From: Oerskovia sp042887685
GTDB taxonomy: Bacteria; Actinomycetota; Actinomycetes; Actinomycetales; Cellulomonadaceae
NCBI RefSeq assembly: GCF_042887685.1
Contig: NZ_JBHVOS010000001.1
Span: 62,001-126,000, forward strand
Length of the DNA stretch: 64,000 nucleotides
Direction: 5' to 3'
Shown here: in pieces, positions 54,828 through 61,522 of the stretch
How positions within the stretch are numbered: position 1 is the first letter of the stretch
Layout: each line of letters opens with the position of its first letter
The notes under the pieces: generated by a model
Told to the model about the DNA's origin: nothing
The model's database searches: none
What the model saw: the letters and a program-made list of their open reading frames with translations, nothing else
Position numbers and translations under genes: made by a program

Positions 54828-55967
54828 CTAGGGGGTCTTCCGGACGTTCTCGGCGAAGAACCGATCAACGTCGGGGAAGGCGGGGTCGCCGCGCTCGGCG
54901 AGTTCGGTCTGAATCAGGCGCCGGAGCGCGGCCCGGAGTTGTGCGTACGACAGCGAGTTGCGGATGTTCCCCGGTCCGACGCCAAACATCTCCTCCGTGA
55001 ACCCTGCACTTCGTTCGCCCGCATGGACGAACTCCGATCGGCGCTTGTAGGCGGCGCGGACTGCCTTCCGAAGGGCTGTCGGGTCCTCCGCGAACTGAGA
55101 CGATCGCGGACCTTTGTCGTACCACTTGCCCTCGGTGGAGTCGCCCGTGCCGTAGTCGAAGTTCCAGACGTACGTGGACGCGCTTTCGGACCAGAACTCT
55201 TGAGGGATGTTCTCGCAGAAGTAGGACGTGAACCGCTCGGTCAGGCGGATGTGTTGGTCGTCGAGCAGCTGCACTCGGAAGGCGGCAGCCTGTTCCTCGG
55301 TCAGGTCGACCTTCCGGAAGAACTTCTCCCACTTGTTGGACTTGTCCCAGAGGTCCCAGTCAGTTGCGGTCGTTCCGAAGCGCGCCGCCAGAGCCTCTAT
55401 CCCTCCGACCGCGAGCGCGTAGGCGCCGGTGATGTCACGGGCGAACAACAGCGCGGAACTGTAGTGCATGTGGATCGCCGCCATGATCGCTTCCGCATCT
55501 TCCTCGTCCATCGTGAGGAGGCGAGACGTGATCTCGACGAACTCTTTGTTGACGCGGCGCCACTTGGGCATGGGGGCAATCAGGGTGTCGTCGGTCTGCA
55601 GATTCACTGGGATGAACAACGAGTGGTTGCCGCCTTCGATCCCGACGACTCCCTCGGGGAGCAGTTGGCAGCGTCGATCCGCGGCAACGGTGAGAAGCGC
55701 GCCGATCATTGCGTTTCGCTCGTTGTGATCCACGTCTTGCGATCGGTCGGCCTGGACAAACTGGAGGAGAGTGAGTCCTTGCACACCCTCACCCGCCTGC
55801 ATCAGAGGGCCGATGGGTGTCGCGGTCAGCACACCCTTGCCCGCAAGCGGAACGGTTCCCGGGTGGACTAGTCGCTGGGCAATCTTGGTTGGCTGTTCAC
55901 CCTTGGGAAGTGCCCGCACGTCGCCAACCCACGCTCGAAGGCGAAGCGCCCCCTTGCTGTCCTCCAT
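54828..55967 (-). CDS. Candidate HEPN (ApeA-like) ribonuclease, element cargo gene
   Basis: A 379-aa cytosolic protein without an obvious named family over its full length. The C-terminal third ends in AAYKRRSEFVHAGERS, an R-x4-H motif in the setting typical of Apea-like HEPN domains (RNases used in anti-phage and toxin systems). A preceding aromatic-rich helical region contains FTSYFCENIPQEFW. The N-terminal 150 residues are strand-rich and unrecognised. ATG 55967 has AAGGGGAC upstream and the sequence before it lacks protein character. GC content is lower than surrounding DNA. A separate promoter lies at 56007-56036. HEPN assignment is motif-based inference. Confidence 0.6.
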   Translation of the reverse strand: MEDSKGALRLRAWVGDVRALPKGEQPTKIAQRLVHPGTVPLAGKGVLTATPIGPLMQAGEGVQGLTLLQFVQADRSQDVDHNERNAMIGALLTVAADRRCQLLPEGVVGIEGGNHSLFIPVNLQTDDTLIAPMPKWRRVNKEFVEITSRLLTMDEEDAEAIMAAIHMHYSSALLFARDITGAYALAVGGIEALAARFGTTATDWDLWDKSNKWEKFFRKVDLTEEQAAAFRVQLLDDQHIRLTERFTSYFCENIPQEFWSESASTYVWNFDYGTGDSTEGKWYDKGPRSSQFAEDPTALRKAVRAAYKRRSEFVHAGERSAGFTEEMFGVGPGNIRNSLSYAQLRAALRRLIQTELAERGDPAFPDVDRFFAENVRKTP

Positions 55968-56006
55968 GTTGTCCCCTTGCCCTCGATCTGCCCTGCTGGA
56001 ATCGCG

Positions 56007-56036
56007 AACGTACCGCTGAAAAGACGCCGCTGACAC
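56007..56036 (-). promoter_or_regulatory. Possible own promoter of the HEPN cargo gene
   Basis: On the minus strand GTGTCA (56036-56031) and TACGTT (56012-56007) are separated by 18 bp, about 40 nt before ATG 55967, inside the only sizeable gap (136 bp) of the element's gene string. Confidence 0.4.
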
Positions 56037-56103
56037 ATCGGCTCGCCGGGTCGGCGACGTGCGGTGTCGACGTGTTCTCGTTTCTGCACTCGCGGCGCCC
56101 GTC

Positions 56104-56637
56104 TCATGTGGCGAACGCGGCCGGGGAGGACTCAGCAGGCGTATACGTGAAGGCAACACGGACGAGGAGCCCGGCCCGAACCGCGCACATGAGCGCCGCG
56201 CCCGCGACGTTGGCGCCGCAGCCGAATGCGGCTGCGATGTCTGCGCTCGTAGCCCGGCCGACGTGTTCGATGTAGGCGGCGACGGCGAGTGCACGGTCGT
56301 CGCGGTCACCCGGCCACTCGCGGGGCGGGCGCCAGGCGACGGCAGACCTCTCGATGACGCGCCCGCGCTCGCGGAGAGCGAGGACATCGAGGCTGTCTCC
56401 GAGGGCGTCACGCACGGTACTGACGGTGACGCCGTGCAGGTCTGCTACCTCGTCGAGCGTCATGCCGTCTCGCCACGCACCGACGTCGTCAGTGGCTGCT
56501 GCTAGGCCGGATGCGGCCTCAGCTGCAAGCCGGGCGGCGTCACGGTGGCGCCCGCCGTCGAACGCGCGTCGAGCGGCGTCGAGGACGCGAGCGACGCGGG
56601 CGAGGTCTCTCGCGGGGTCGATCCTGCGGGCGCTCAC
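56104..56637 (-). CDS. HTH-containing hypothetical protein of the element
   Basis: A 177-aa protein with a helix-turn-helix-like segment MTLDEVADLHGVTVSTVRDALG in the middle and a second helical repeat near AYIEHVGRATSADIAAAFGC. The Ala-rich start is probably helical. GTG 56637 overlaps the stop of the terminase-like gene by 4 bp. It could be a DNA-binding regulator; no close family is recognised. Confidence 0.65.
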   Translation of the reverse strand: MSARRIDPARDLARVARVLDAARRAFDGGRHRDAARLAAEAASGLAAATDDVGAWRDGMTLDEVADLHGVTVSTVRDALGDSLDVLALRERGRVIERSAVAWRPPREWPGDRDDRALAVAAYIEHVGRATSADIAAAFGCGANVAGAALMCAVRAGLLVRVAFTYTPAESSPAAFAT

Positions 56638-57278
56638 AGCACGGCTCCCTGCGGGCCGTCCGCGGTCCAGAGTGCAACGGCCGGGGCGTCATCCCCGGGG
56701 AATGCTGCTCGGTCCTCCACGGACCGGGCAGCATCCTCTGCGTGGATCTCGCGGCGACGCTGCACCTCCCGGACGAGCGCGTCCATGCGTTCCGCGCGCT
56801 GTTCGTCCGTGAGGTCGGTGAACGCGACCGCGACCGGCCCGCCGTCGGGTGCCGAGATGTGCAGGGCACGGGCCGGGTCTGGCACGCCGAATGCTCGACT
56901 CTCGACCTTCGCCGCGAGGTCGAGCGCGCGGACGGCGTCGAGCGGAGCGAGTTCCGTCCAGTCGATCTGGTCGAACGCGCCGACGAGACGGTCGAGGACC
57001 TGGGCGGCGGCGTCGGCCTGTCGGCGACCGTGGGTCCTGGCACGTTCCCGCCATGCGGTGTCCTCGATGCGGGCCTGTTCCTCGTCCCACCTGCGCGTGC
57101 GGACGACCCACGACCACCGGGAGGACCAGCGTTCGAGTTGGGACCGTGTCCCGCCCGACTCTTGCCCCACTTTCGCCAGCGAGCGAGACGGCCCGAGGAG
57201 GAGGTAGGCGCGGAACGCGGCGAACGCGGGGGAGGTCTCCCCGGTTCGCCGGTCCCACGGCTGAGACGCGTCGTTCAT
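56634..57278 (-). CDS. Phage terminase small-subunit-like HTH protein
   Basis: A 214-aa protein with AFRAYLLLGPSRSLAKVGQE, TRSQLERWSSRWSWVVR and RRWDEEQAR, an HTH arrangement I know from phage-encoded DNA-packaging (small terminase-like) proteins. The rest is helical with a disordered C-terminus. In satellites, a small terminase redirects helper-phage packaging; whether that is its job here is inference. It is coupled by 4-bp overlaps on both sides. Confidence 0.55.
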   Translation of the reverse strand: MNDASQPWDRRTGETSPAFAAFRAYLLLGPSRSLAKVGQESGGTRSQLERWSSRWSWVVRTRRWDEEQARIEDTAWRERARTHGRRQADAAAQVLDRLVGAFDQIDWTELAPLDAVRALDLAAKVESRAFGVPDPARALHISAPDGGPVAVAFTDLTDEQRAERMDALVREVQRRREIHAEDAARSVEDRAAFPGDDAPAVALWTADGPQGAVL

Positions 57279-57859
57279 CGCGGAGCGAGCCGAACCCAGG
57301 TTGCATCGCCGCGGTACGGGCCGGACGGGTTGGCCGTGTGCGTGGCATCCGGGTGGGGCGTGGTGCCGCTGGGCTTGGGCGTCATGCTCCGCGCGTGGCT
57401 GGACCAGAACGTGACCCGGTCGGCAGCCGAATCCAGCGCGTCACGGGTTGCACGCTCCGTCGCGACTGCGTCGGCGTGCGCGTCGAGCCGGGCCGTGTGT
57501 TCACGACGCGCGGCGTCGAGGTGCTGAGCAGTGATCCTCTCTCCGTGCTCACGCCAGACGTCGGCGATCTCACGGGCGACGTCAGCACGAGCGGCGTTGA
57601 AGGCCCCACGGCCCGGCGACGGAGCCCACACGGGGGCAGGCTCCGCGGGGAGGTCGCTGCCGTCGAACGCGGCGGAGTTCGCCCGCTCTTCCCACTCGGT
57701 GAGCGCTCGCTTGTGCTTGGCGTGGCGGGCCGTCTCGCGGGCGTCGAACGCGGCTTCGCGGGTGTCGATGTCGTCGAGCCTGTCGTGGAACCGGGAGAAC
57801 TCCGGCTCGTTGAGGATCGCGTGGTCGGGCAGGGACTGAAGGATCTCGGAGCGGATCAT
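57275..57859 (-). CDS. Helical hypothetical protein of the element
   Basis: A 194-aa, Ala/Arg/Asp-rich protein. After MIRSEILQSLPDHAILNEPEF it is mostly coiled-coil-like (DTREAAFDARETARHAKHKR and similar stretches) with a Pro/Thr-rich end. No catalytic motif or known domain is visible. Its ATGA-type overlap with the terminase-like gene suggests a shared role such as a scaffold or packaging partner, which is speculative. Confidence 0.6.
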   Translation of the reverse strand: MIRSEILQSLPDHAILNEPEFSRFHDRLDDIDTREAAFDARETARHAKHKRALTEWEERANSAAFDGSDLPAEPAPVWAPSPGRGAFNAARADVAREIADVWREHGERITAQHLDAARREHTARLDAHADAVATERATRDALDSAADRVTFWSSHARSMTPKPSGTTPHPDATHTANPSGPYRGDATWVRLAPR

Positions 57860-57874
57860 CTGGGTTCTCCTCGG

Positions 57875-58096
57875 TCAGCGGTTGAAGCGTGCCGCGGCTG
57901 CGGCATCGGCACGGGGCGTGGGGCGGCGGGGCGTCGTGCCACGCATGGCGGCGTCGACGATCGCGGTGTCGTCGCGATCGAGCCAGCGGCGGCGGTAGGC
58001 GAACGCGGACTGCTCGACGAACGAGAGCGGTCGCGTCGGGTCGGTGGCGGCGGCGTTGAGTCGGTCTCGGTCGGCGTCGTTCAGGGGAGGGGTCAT
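57875..58096 (-). CDS. Small hypothetical protein of the element
   Basis: A 73-aa protein (MTPPLNDADRDRLNAAATD, then LSFVEQSAFAYRRRWLDRD) with no recognised domain. ATG 58096 overlaps the stop of the preceding zinc-motif protein gene by 4 bp, and AGGA lies upstream. A longer reading from further upstream would overlap that gene extensively and was not chosen. Confidence 0.55.
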   Translation of the reverse strand: MTPPLNDADRDRLNAAATDPTRPLSFVEQSAFAYRRRWLDRDDTAIVDAAMRGTTPRRPTPRADAAAAARFNR

Positions 58097-58314
58097 CGGG
58101 AAGTCCTGTCGGTTGTCGTGCTGGTGGTTGGAAGGGCGCGCCATGCGGTGATCCCGTCGCGCTCGGTTCGGTGGAGGTGCGGCTTGCAGCTGCGGCATGG
58201 CTGGGGGTGCTCGTCGGTGGACGTGAGCGCCCATCCGCTCGCACAGACATGCCCCTCCGGAGGTGGCGAAACGCCACGATCCGTAGGGTCGTCGAGGTCG
58301 TCACGCGGGGTCAC
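58093..58314 (-). CDS. Small Cys/His (zinc-ribbon-like) protein of the element
   Basis: A 73-aa protein with CASGW, PCRSCKPHLHRTER as a possible zinc site. GTG 58314 overlaps the stop of the HTH/repeat protein gene by 4 bp, and its own stop overlaps the next gene, which argues it is translated. Function unknown. Confidence 0.5.
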   Translation of the reverse strand: MTPRDDLDDPTDRGVSPPPEGHVCASGWALTSTDEHPQPCRSCKPHLHRTERDGITAWRALPTTSTTTDRTSR

Positions 58315-59048
58315 GACACGGCCCTCCGGGCTTTGGCACGGCACCGTCGACAACGGGGCTCTCCGGTCGCCAGCAGCGGGATGTGCCCAGCGACAACGTC
58401 GTGCTCGCAGCATTCGCCGTCACGGATCGCGGCATTGAGTCCTTGCTCGTGGCGTCCGCGGTTCTCCTCGCCTGCAGCGCGGACCTCTGCCTCCGCGGCC
58501 TCCTGTGCCTTACGTGTGCGCTGGCAGGCCGTGCACGGCGGAACGTCCTCGCTGTCCTGGTGTCGCTGGCACTGTCTAGGGAAGCGGGGGGACTTCGCTC
58601 CCGTGCTGGAGGGAGATGGAGAGAGATGGTTGAGTCCGTCTGGCGCACTAGCCTGGTCCGTCGCGCGCACCAGATCTAGTCCGTCTGGCGCACTAGCCTG
58701 GTCCGCCTCGCGGACCCCTAGTCCGTCTGGCGCACTAGCCCCGTGCTCTGGCGCCCCAAGGGGCAGGTGCATCCCATACCCAGTGCGCTCATGCCTTGTC
58801 CGTGCTGCGGCGACGGTCGGGCGATCACGAGTGACCCACCCTTCACGTTCCAGCGTGTTCAGGTACTTGGCGACGGAAGACCGGGAGAGTCCGGTTCGTT
58901 CAGCCAGCGTGGTGAGAGACGGGCTGAACCGCTCTGGGATCGTCATATCCGGATCGGCTGACGTTGCGAGAGTGAGCGCCACAAGCCGGGCCTGGGACGG
59001 CAACGTCGACTTGAGCAAGGCGCGCTCCCACTCGAAGCGCGCAGTCAT
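58311..59048 (-). CDS. Winged-helix/HTH protein with internal repeats and C-terminal Cys clusters
   Basis: A 245-aa protein opening with MTARFEWERALLKSTLPSQA and a winged helix LAERTGLSRSSVAKYLNTLE followed by EREGWVTR, a form common in phage and plasmid replication or regulatory proteins. The middle holds three copies of an ASAPDGL repeat. The C-terminus has PPCTACQRTR and CEHD...CRRC, probably zinc-binding. ATG 59048 is set by the 4-bp overlap with the upstream stop. It could be the element's replication initiator or regulator; not shown. Confidence 0.65.
   Translation of the reverse strand: MTARFEWERALLKSTLPSQARLVALTLATSADPDMTIPERFSPSLTTLAERTGLSRSSVAKYLNTLEREGWVTRDRPTVAAARTRHERTGYGMHLPLGAPEHGASAPDGLGVREADQASAPDGLDLVRATDQASAPDGLNHLSPSPSSTGAKSPRFPRQCQRHQDSEDVPPCTACQRTRKAQEAAEAEVRAAGEENRGRHEQGLNAAIRDGECCEHDVVAGHIPLLATGEPRCRRCRAKARRAVS
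58634..58740 (-). repeat. Three direct repeats (45- and 42-bp periods) within the HTH/repeat gene
   Basis: Copies starting with GTCCGTCTGGCGCACTAGCC lie at 58634, 58679 and 58721. Near-identity at DNA level over 20-29 bp suggests recent duplication or a functional DNA role such as an iteron, besides coding for the protein's ASAPDGL units. Confidence 0.8.
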
Positions 59049-59224
59049 CGCGGCCACGAAATGCACACCTCCTCCGTGTGCTCTCCGGTCTCGTCATCAC
59101 GCAATCGGACGACTCCGTCTCGATTCGCTGCGCGCGCCAGTTCCCGAGCCACACGCACCGCCTCGGGAGCCGACCCAGACGCCTGGACAGCGCGGAGCCA
59201 GCGACGGCGCTCGCGGCGGTTCAT
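59045..59224 (-). CDS. Very small basic protein of the element
   Basis: A 59-aa protein beginning MNRRERRRWLRAVQASGS, with a basic helix and a later VRLRDDETGEHTEE. Its start and stop overlap both neighbours by 4 bp, the main support that it is expressed. No domain is recognised. Confidence 0.5.
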   Translation of the reverse strand: MNRRERRRWLRAVQASGSAPEAVRVARELARAANRDGVVRLRDDETGEHTEEVCISWPR

Positions 59225-59619
59225 GCGCGGCCTTCCGCGTCGTGGACGAGCGCGAGAAGGGCGTCGCACGCCGACAAGGTCGCCGCGCTGGCCTCCCGGA
59301 TTTCCCTGACGGCGTGCTCCAGGGCTGCGACGCGTCGGTCGAGGCGCTCGGTGCGCCGTGCCAGGGCGGCGAGAGCGCGCTCACGCTGCACCCTCTCGGA
59401 CTCGACACCGGCGTCCGCGGAGATCGCGAGGTCGAGTGCGTCGAGCGCGATCTCGACGACGGCCCGAGGTCCGCGCTCGACGATCTCGTCGATCTCACGG
59501 CGTCGCACGGCCGCGGCGGTGGTGTCGGGCGCTGCGACGTCGACGAGGCGATCGAAGAGGGCGGCGAGCGACGGGACGTCTGCCGGGGCGTCCGCTGGGC
59601 GGCTCTCGTTCGTCATCAT
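59221..59619 (-). CDS. Coiled-coil-like hypothetical protein of the element
   Basis: A 132-aa, Ala/Arg/Glu-rich helical protein (AVVEIALDALDLAIS, then LARRTERLDRRVAALEHAV), likely coiled coil in its second half. ATG 59619 overlaps the excisionase-like stop by 4 bp. Function unknown. Confidence 0.55.
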   Translation of the reverse strand: MMTNESRPADAPADVPSLAALFDRLVDVAAPDTTAAAVRRREIDEIVERGPRAVVEIALDALDLAISADAGVESERVQRERALAALARRTERLDRRVAALEHAVREIREASAATLSACDALLALVHDAEGRA

Positions 59620-59906
59620 GCGCCGCGCAGGATCGCACCGAGAGCGTCAACCTGCTCAGCTGTGAACGGCGGGGCCTGGGCAGCGATGGTCTCTGCAGCG
59701 CGAGTGGTGATCGTGTGGGCATCGAGCCACGCCGTGACGACGTCTTCGCGGTATCGGACGGTGGCCCCGCGGCCGGGGCCGATCCGGACGAAGGCGGGGC
59801 CGGTGTTCTTGTGCCGCCAACCGGCGAGCGTGCGGACATCGACACCGAGGAGGTCGGCGACTTCGGCGGACCGAAGGTGTCGGACAAGCGAGGAAGAGGT
59901 GGGCAT
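59616..59906 (-). CDS. Excisionase/MerR-like helix-turn-helix protein
   Basis: A 96-aa DNA-binding protein with SAEVADLLGVDVRTLAGWRHK and YREDVVTAWL, the pattern of small excisionase-type HTH_17 proteins. As first gene of the ten-gene string and the one nearest the recombinase, it is a candidate recombination-directionality factor. A promoter lies at 60035-60063, with a leader of about 120 nt. Confidence 0.8.
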   Translation of the reverse strand: MPTSSSLVRHLRSAEVADLLGVDVRTLAGWRHKNTGPAFVRIGPGRGATVRYREDVVTAWLDAHTITTRAAETIAAQAPPFTAEQVDALGAILRGA

Positions 59907-60034
59907 GGTGGCACTCCTGGACGTGCCGCTCTCGGCGGCGTGGTGCCAGCCAGGTGCAGTTGACCCGGCTCGTCCGGATGCCCAAGGGCTTCGGTCCGGA
60001 CGCGCGGTCGCCCGGGTGCTTCGTTCGCGCTCTC

Positions 60035-60063
60035 AGCCTAGCCGTATTTGAAGGGCTCACCAA
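60035..60063 (-). promoter_or_regulatory. Promoter of the element's ten-gene operon
   Basis: On the minus strand TTGGTG (60063-60058) is followed after exactly 17 bp by TAGGCT (60040-60035), about 130 bp before the excisionase-like start. Two 22-bp direct repeats lie just upstream and may bind an activator or repressor. Confidence 0.55.
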
Positions 60064-60078
60064 GTGCGTTCTCGCAGG

Positions 60079-60123
60079 TGAGAGGCTGTATCTATCACCC
60101 CTGAGAGGCTGTGTGTATCACCC
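60079..60123 (-). repeat. Pair of 22-bp direct repeats upstream of the element operon
   Basis: TGAGAGGCTGTATCTATCACCC (60079-60100, shown in part: TGAGAGGCTGT and TATCACCC) and 60102-60123 differ at only 2 of 22 bases and have a 23-bp period, close to two helical turns. The second copy overlaps the recombinase stop codon. Position and phasing suggest a regulator or excisionase binding site. Confidence 0.7.
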
Positions 60124-61494
60124 TTCGCCGTGCCACACGAGGCGCACGGAAGCGGGGTCAAACCGCTTGGTGCCCTTCGCGACGGGTTCGATGACGACCC
60201 GGTCGAACAAGACCTTGACGACGGCGCGACGGCGCGAGATGTCGAGCGCATCCCAAGCGCCGCGGACGTCGTCAGCACTGACGAGCCCGGCGAGCGCGTC
60301 CTCGCGCCCGGCATCCGCGAGAGTCGCGGAGATCTCTCCGAGCCGGGCCTCGATCTCGCGCGTGATCGTCGTCAGCTGCGAGGCGCGGATCGTCCCGGAG
60401 GCGAACAGAGCAGCGGCCTCGTCGCGGCGTGCACGGAGCGCGCCCGCCTCGTCCCGAAGGCTGGAAACGTCGTGCCGGGCGTCCGGAGCGAGGAGGACCG
60501 CGGCGTCAGGGCGTGAGAGGCGCGCGACGACGACGGCCTCGATGAACCTGTCGAGAGTCTTAGCGTCACGTGCGACGTCACTCCTCTCCTTGCATTTGTA
60601 GGTGCGCTTGCCCCGGCTCGTGCGCGCGGTCGCGACCTTGCTCCCGTCGTCACACCGGCCACACTCGGCGATGGAGGTCAGGAGGAACTTCACGCTCCGG
60701 TCCGCCACGGTCGACCTTGCCGGGTCGGAGAGCACGTGCAGCGCAGCACGGAACGTCTGCTCGGGCACGAGCGCGGGCCACGAGCCCGGACCGACGATCT
60801 CCCCGCGGTGGGACCGGAGGGCCGCGTTCCGCGGGTTCGTCAGCACGCGACGCGTGGTCGTCGCGTCCCAGGGGTTGCCACGCGACGTGGTCGCCCCGGC
60901 AGCATTCCAAGCGCGGGCCACGGATCGCAGCGACCCGCCCGCGAGGATCGTCGAGTACCCCTCGCGCACGAGCGCGGCCTCGTCCTCGACGACGTCGAGC
61001 CCGTCCACGGTGTAGCCGAAGGCGCGGGGTCCAGACGGGGGCTTGCCCGCGGCCGCGCGCTGGTCGTTCGCGCGGCGCTGCCGGTCGCCCTTCGTCTCGA
61101 TCTCCGCGCGTGCGACGGAAGCGAGGAGGTCGGCCACGAGCCGCCCGGACGGCGTCGTCATATCGAGGTCACTCCCGCGGACGAGCGCGACCGTGGCGGC
61201 TGCCGACTGAGCCGTCTCGATCAGACGGACGGTGTCGCGGCGGTTGCGGGTCAGCCGGTCGAGGTTCCAGGCGATGACGGCGTCGACGGTGCCCGCCTGC
61301 ATGTCCGCGAGCAGAGCCTCGAACCCTGGGCGGTGAGCCTTGCCAGAGGCGGAGGTGTCGTTGTCGCTTCGCTCGGCGACGACGGACCAGCCGCGCAGTG
61401 CGGCGAGGTCGCGGGCGTCGTCGAGTTGGCGGGAGACCGCGGCGCCCTCGCCCGTCCGGTCGAGGGATACGCGTGTGTAGATGGCTGCTCGCAT
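60118..61494 (-). CDS. int: Large serine recombinase (integrase) of the element
   Basis: A 458-aa recombinase that inserts and excises the element. The catalytic domain has YTRVS with Ser10, SRQLDDARDLA, DRLTRNRRDTVRLIE and SGRLVADLLASVARAE. A recombinase domain follows (GPRAFGYTVDG, NAALRSHRGE), then a Cys-pair zinc-ribbon (ECGRCDDGSK with KYKCKER) and a helical C-terminal part. It lies at the very right end: its ATG is 24 bp from the core. TAGAGT 6 nt upstream suggests a leaderless mRNA whose promoter spans the attachment site. Confidence 0.93.
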   Translation of the reverse strand: MRAAIYTRVSLDRTGEGAAVSRQLDDARDLAALRGWSVVAERSDNDTSASGKAHRPGFEALLADMQAGTVDAVIAWNLDRLTRNRRDTVRLIETAQSAAATVALVRGSDLDMTTPSGRLVADLLASVARAEIETKGDRQRRANDQRAAAGKPPSGPRAFGYTVDGLDVVEDEAALVREGYSTILAGGSLRSVARAWNAAGATTSRGNPWDATTTRRVLTNPRNAALRSHRGEIVGPGSWPALVPEQTFRAALHVLSDPARSTVADRSVKFLLTSIAECGRCDDGSKVATARTSRGKRTYKCKERSDVARDAKTLDRFIEAVVVARLSRPDAAVLLAPDARHDVSSLRDEAGALRARRDEAAALFASGTIRASQLTTITREIEARLGEISATLADAGREDALAGLVSADDVRGAWDALDISRRRAVVKVLFDRVVIEPVAKGTKRFDPASVRLVWHGEG

Positions 61495-61500
61495 GTGTGC

Positions 61501-61506
61501 ACTCTA
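61501..61506 (-). promoter_or_regulatory. -10 hexamer of the recombinase gene within attR
   Basis: TAGAGT on the minus strand ends 6 nt before ATG 61494 and lies about 12 bp inside the crossover core. The -35 region must therefore lie across the core, in host DNA when integrated and in element DNA when excised. Confidence 0.45.
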
Positions 61507-61517
61507 GCGGTCTACGC

Positions 61518-61522
61518 GCTGC
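61518..61522 (+). other. attR core
   Basis: GCTGC, the right copy of the core, with element sequence GGTCTACGC to the left and host cpaF sequence GGTTCGCGG to the right. A reconstructed attP shows outer GTGTG/CACAC arms around the core. Confidence 0.85.

Larger units (their letters stand above)
54680..61522. mobile_element. 6.84-kb integrative element (phage-satellite-like) inserted in cpaF by a large serine recombinase
   Basis: The left CpaF half ends and the right half resumes at copies of GCTGC that are exactly 6,838 bp apart. Joining codon 54681 to codon 61519 restores EEVFELRFAVRDIVSMQ in frame, as expected for intact CpaF. Inside are a serine recombinase at the right end and ten minus-strand genes: excisionase-like, several small unknowns, an HTH protein with repeats, a terminase-small-subunit-like protein, and an ApeA/HEPN-like gene. 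There is no capsid, tail, portal or large terminase, which suits a satellite or small genomic island rather than a prophage. The left end has visibly lower GC than the host DNA. Confidence 0.92.

Noticed and set aside
53979..55871. A single 630-aa protein starting as CpaF
   Set aside because: CpaF similarity ends at the core at 54684 and the true continuation lies at 61519; the remaining open frame is antisense to the HEPN-like gene.
57875..58234. Longer 119-aa version of the 73-aa protein
   Set aside because: The extra N-terminal part overlaps the coupled zinc-motif gene and has no protein-like pattern; ATG 58096 sits exactly in the 4-bp overlap used throughout this operon.
54680..61522. 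Complete prophage
   Set aside because: There are no capsid, portal, tail, lysis or large terminase genes and only 6.8 kb of DNA.
54680..61522. Transposon insertion with terminal inverted repeats and target duplication
   Set aside because: No terminal inverted repeats are evident, the shared sequence is only the 5-bp core, and a serine integrase at the end explains the structure better.
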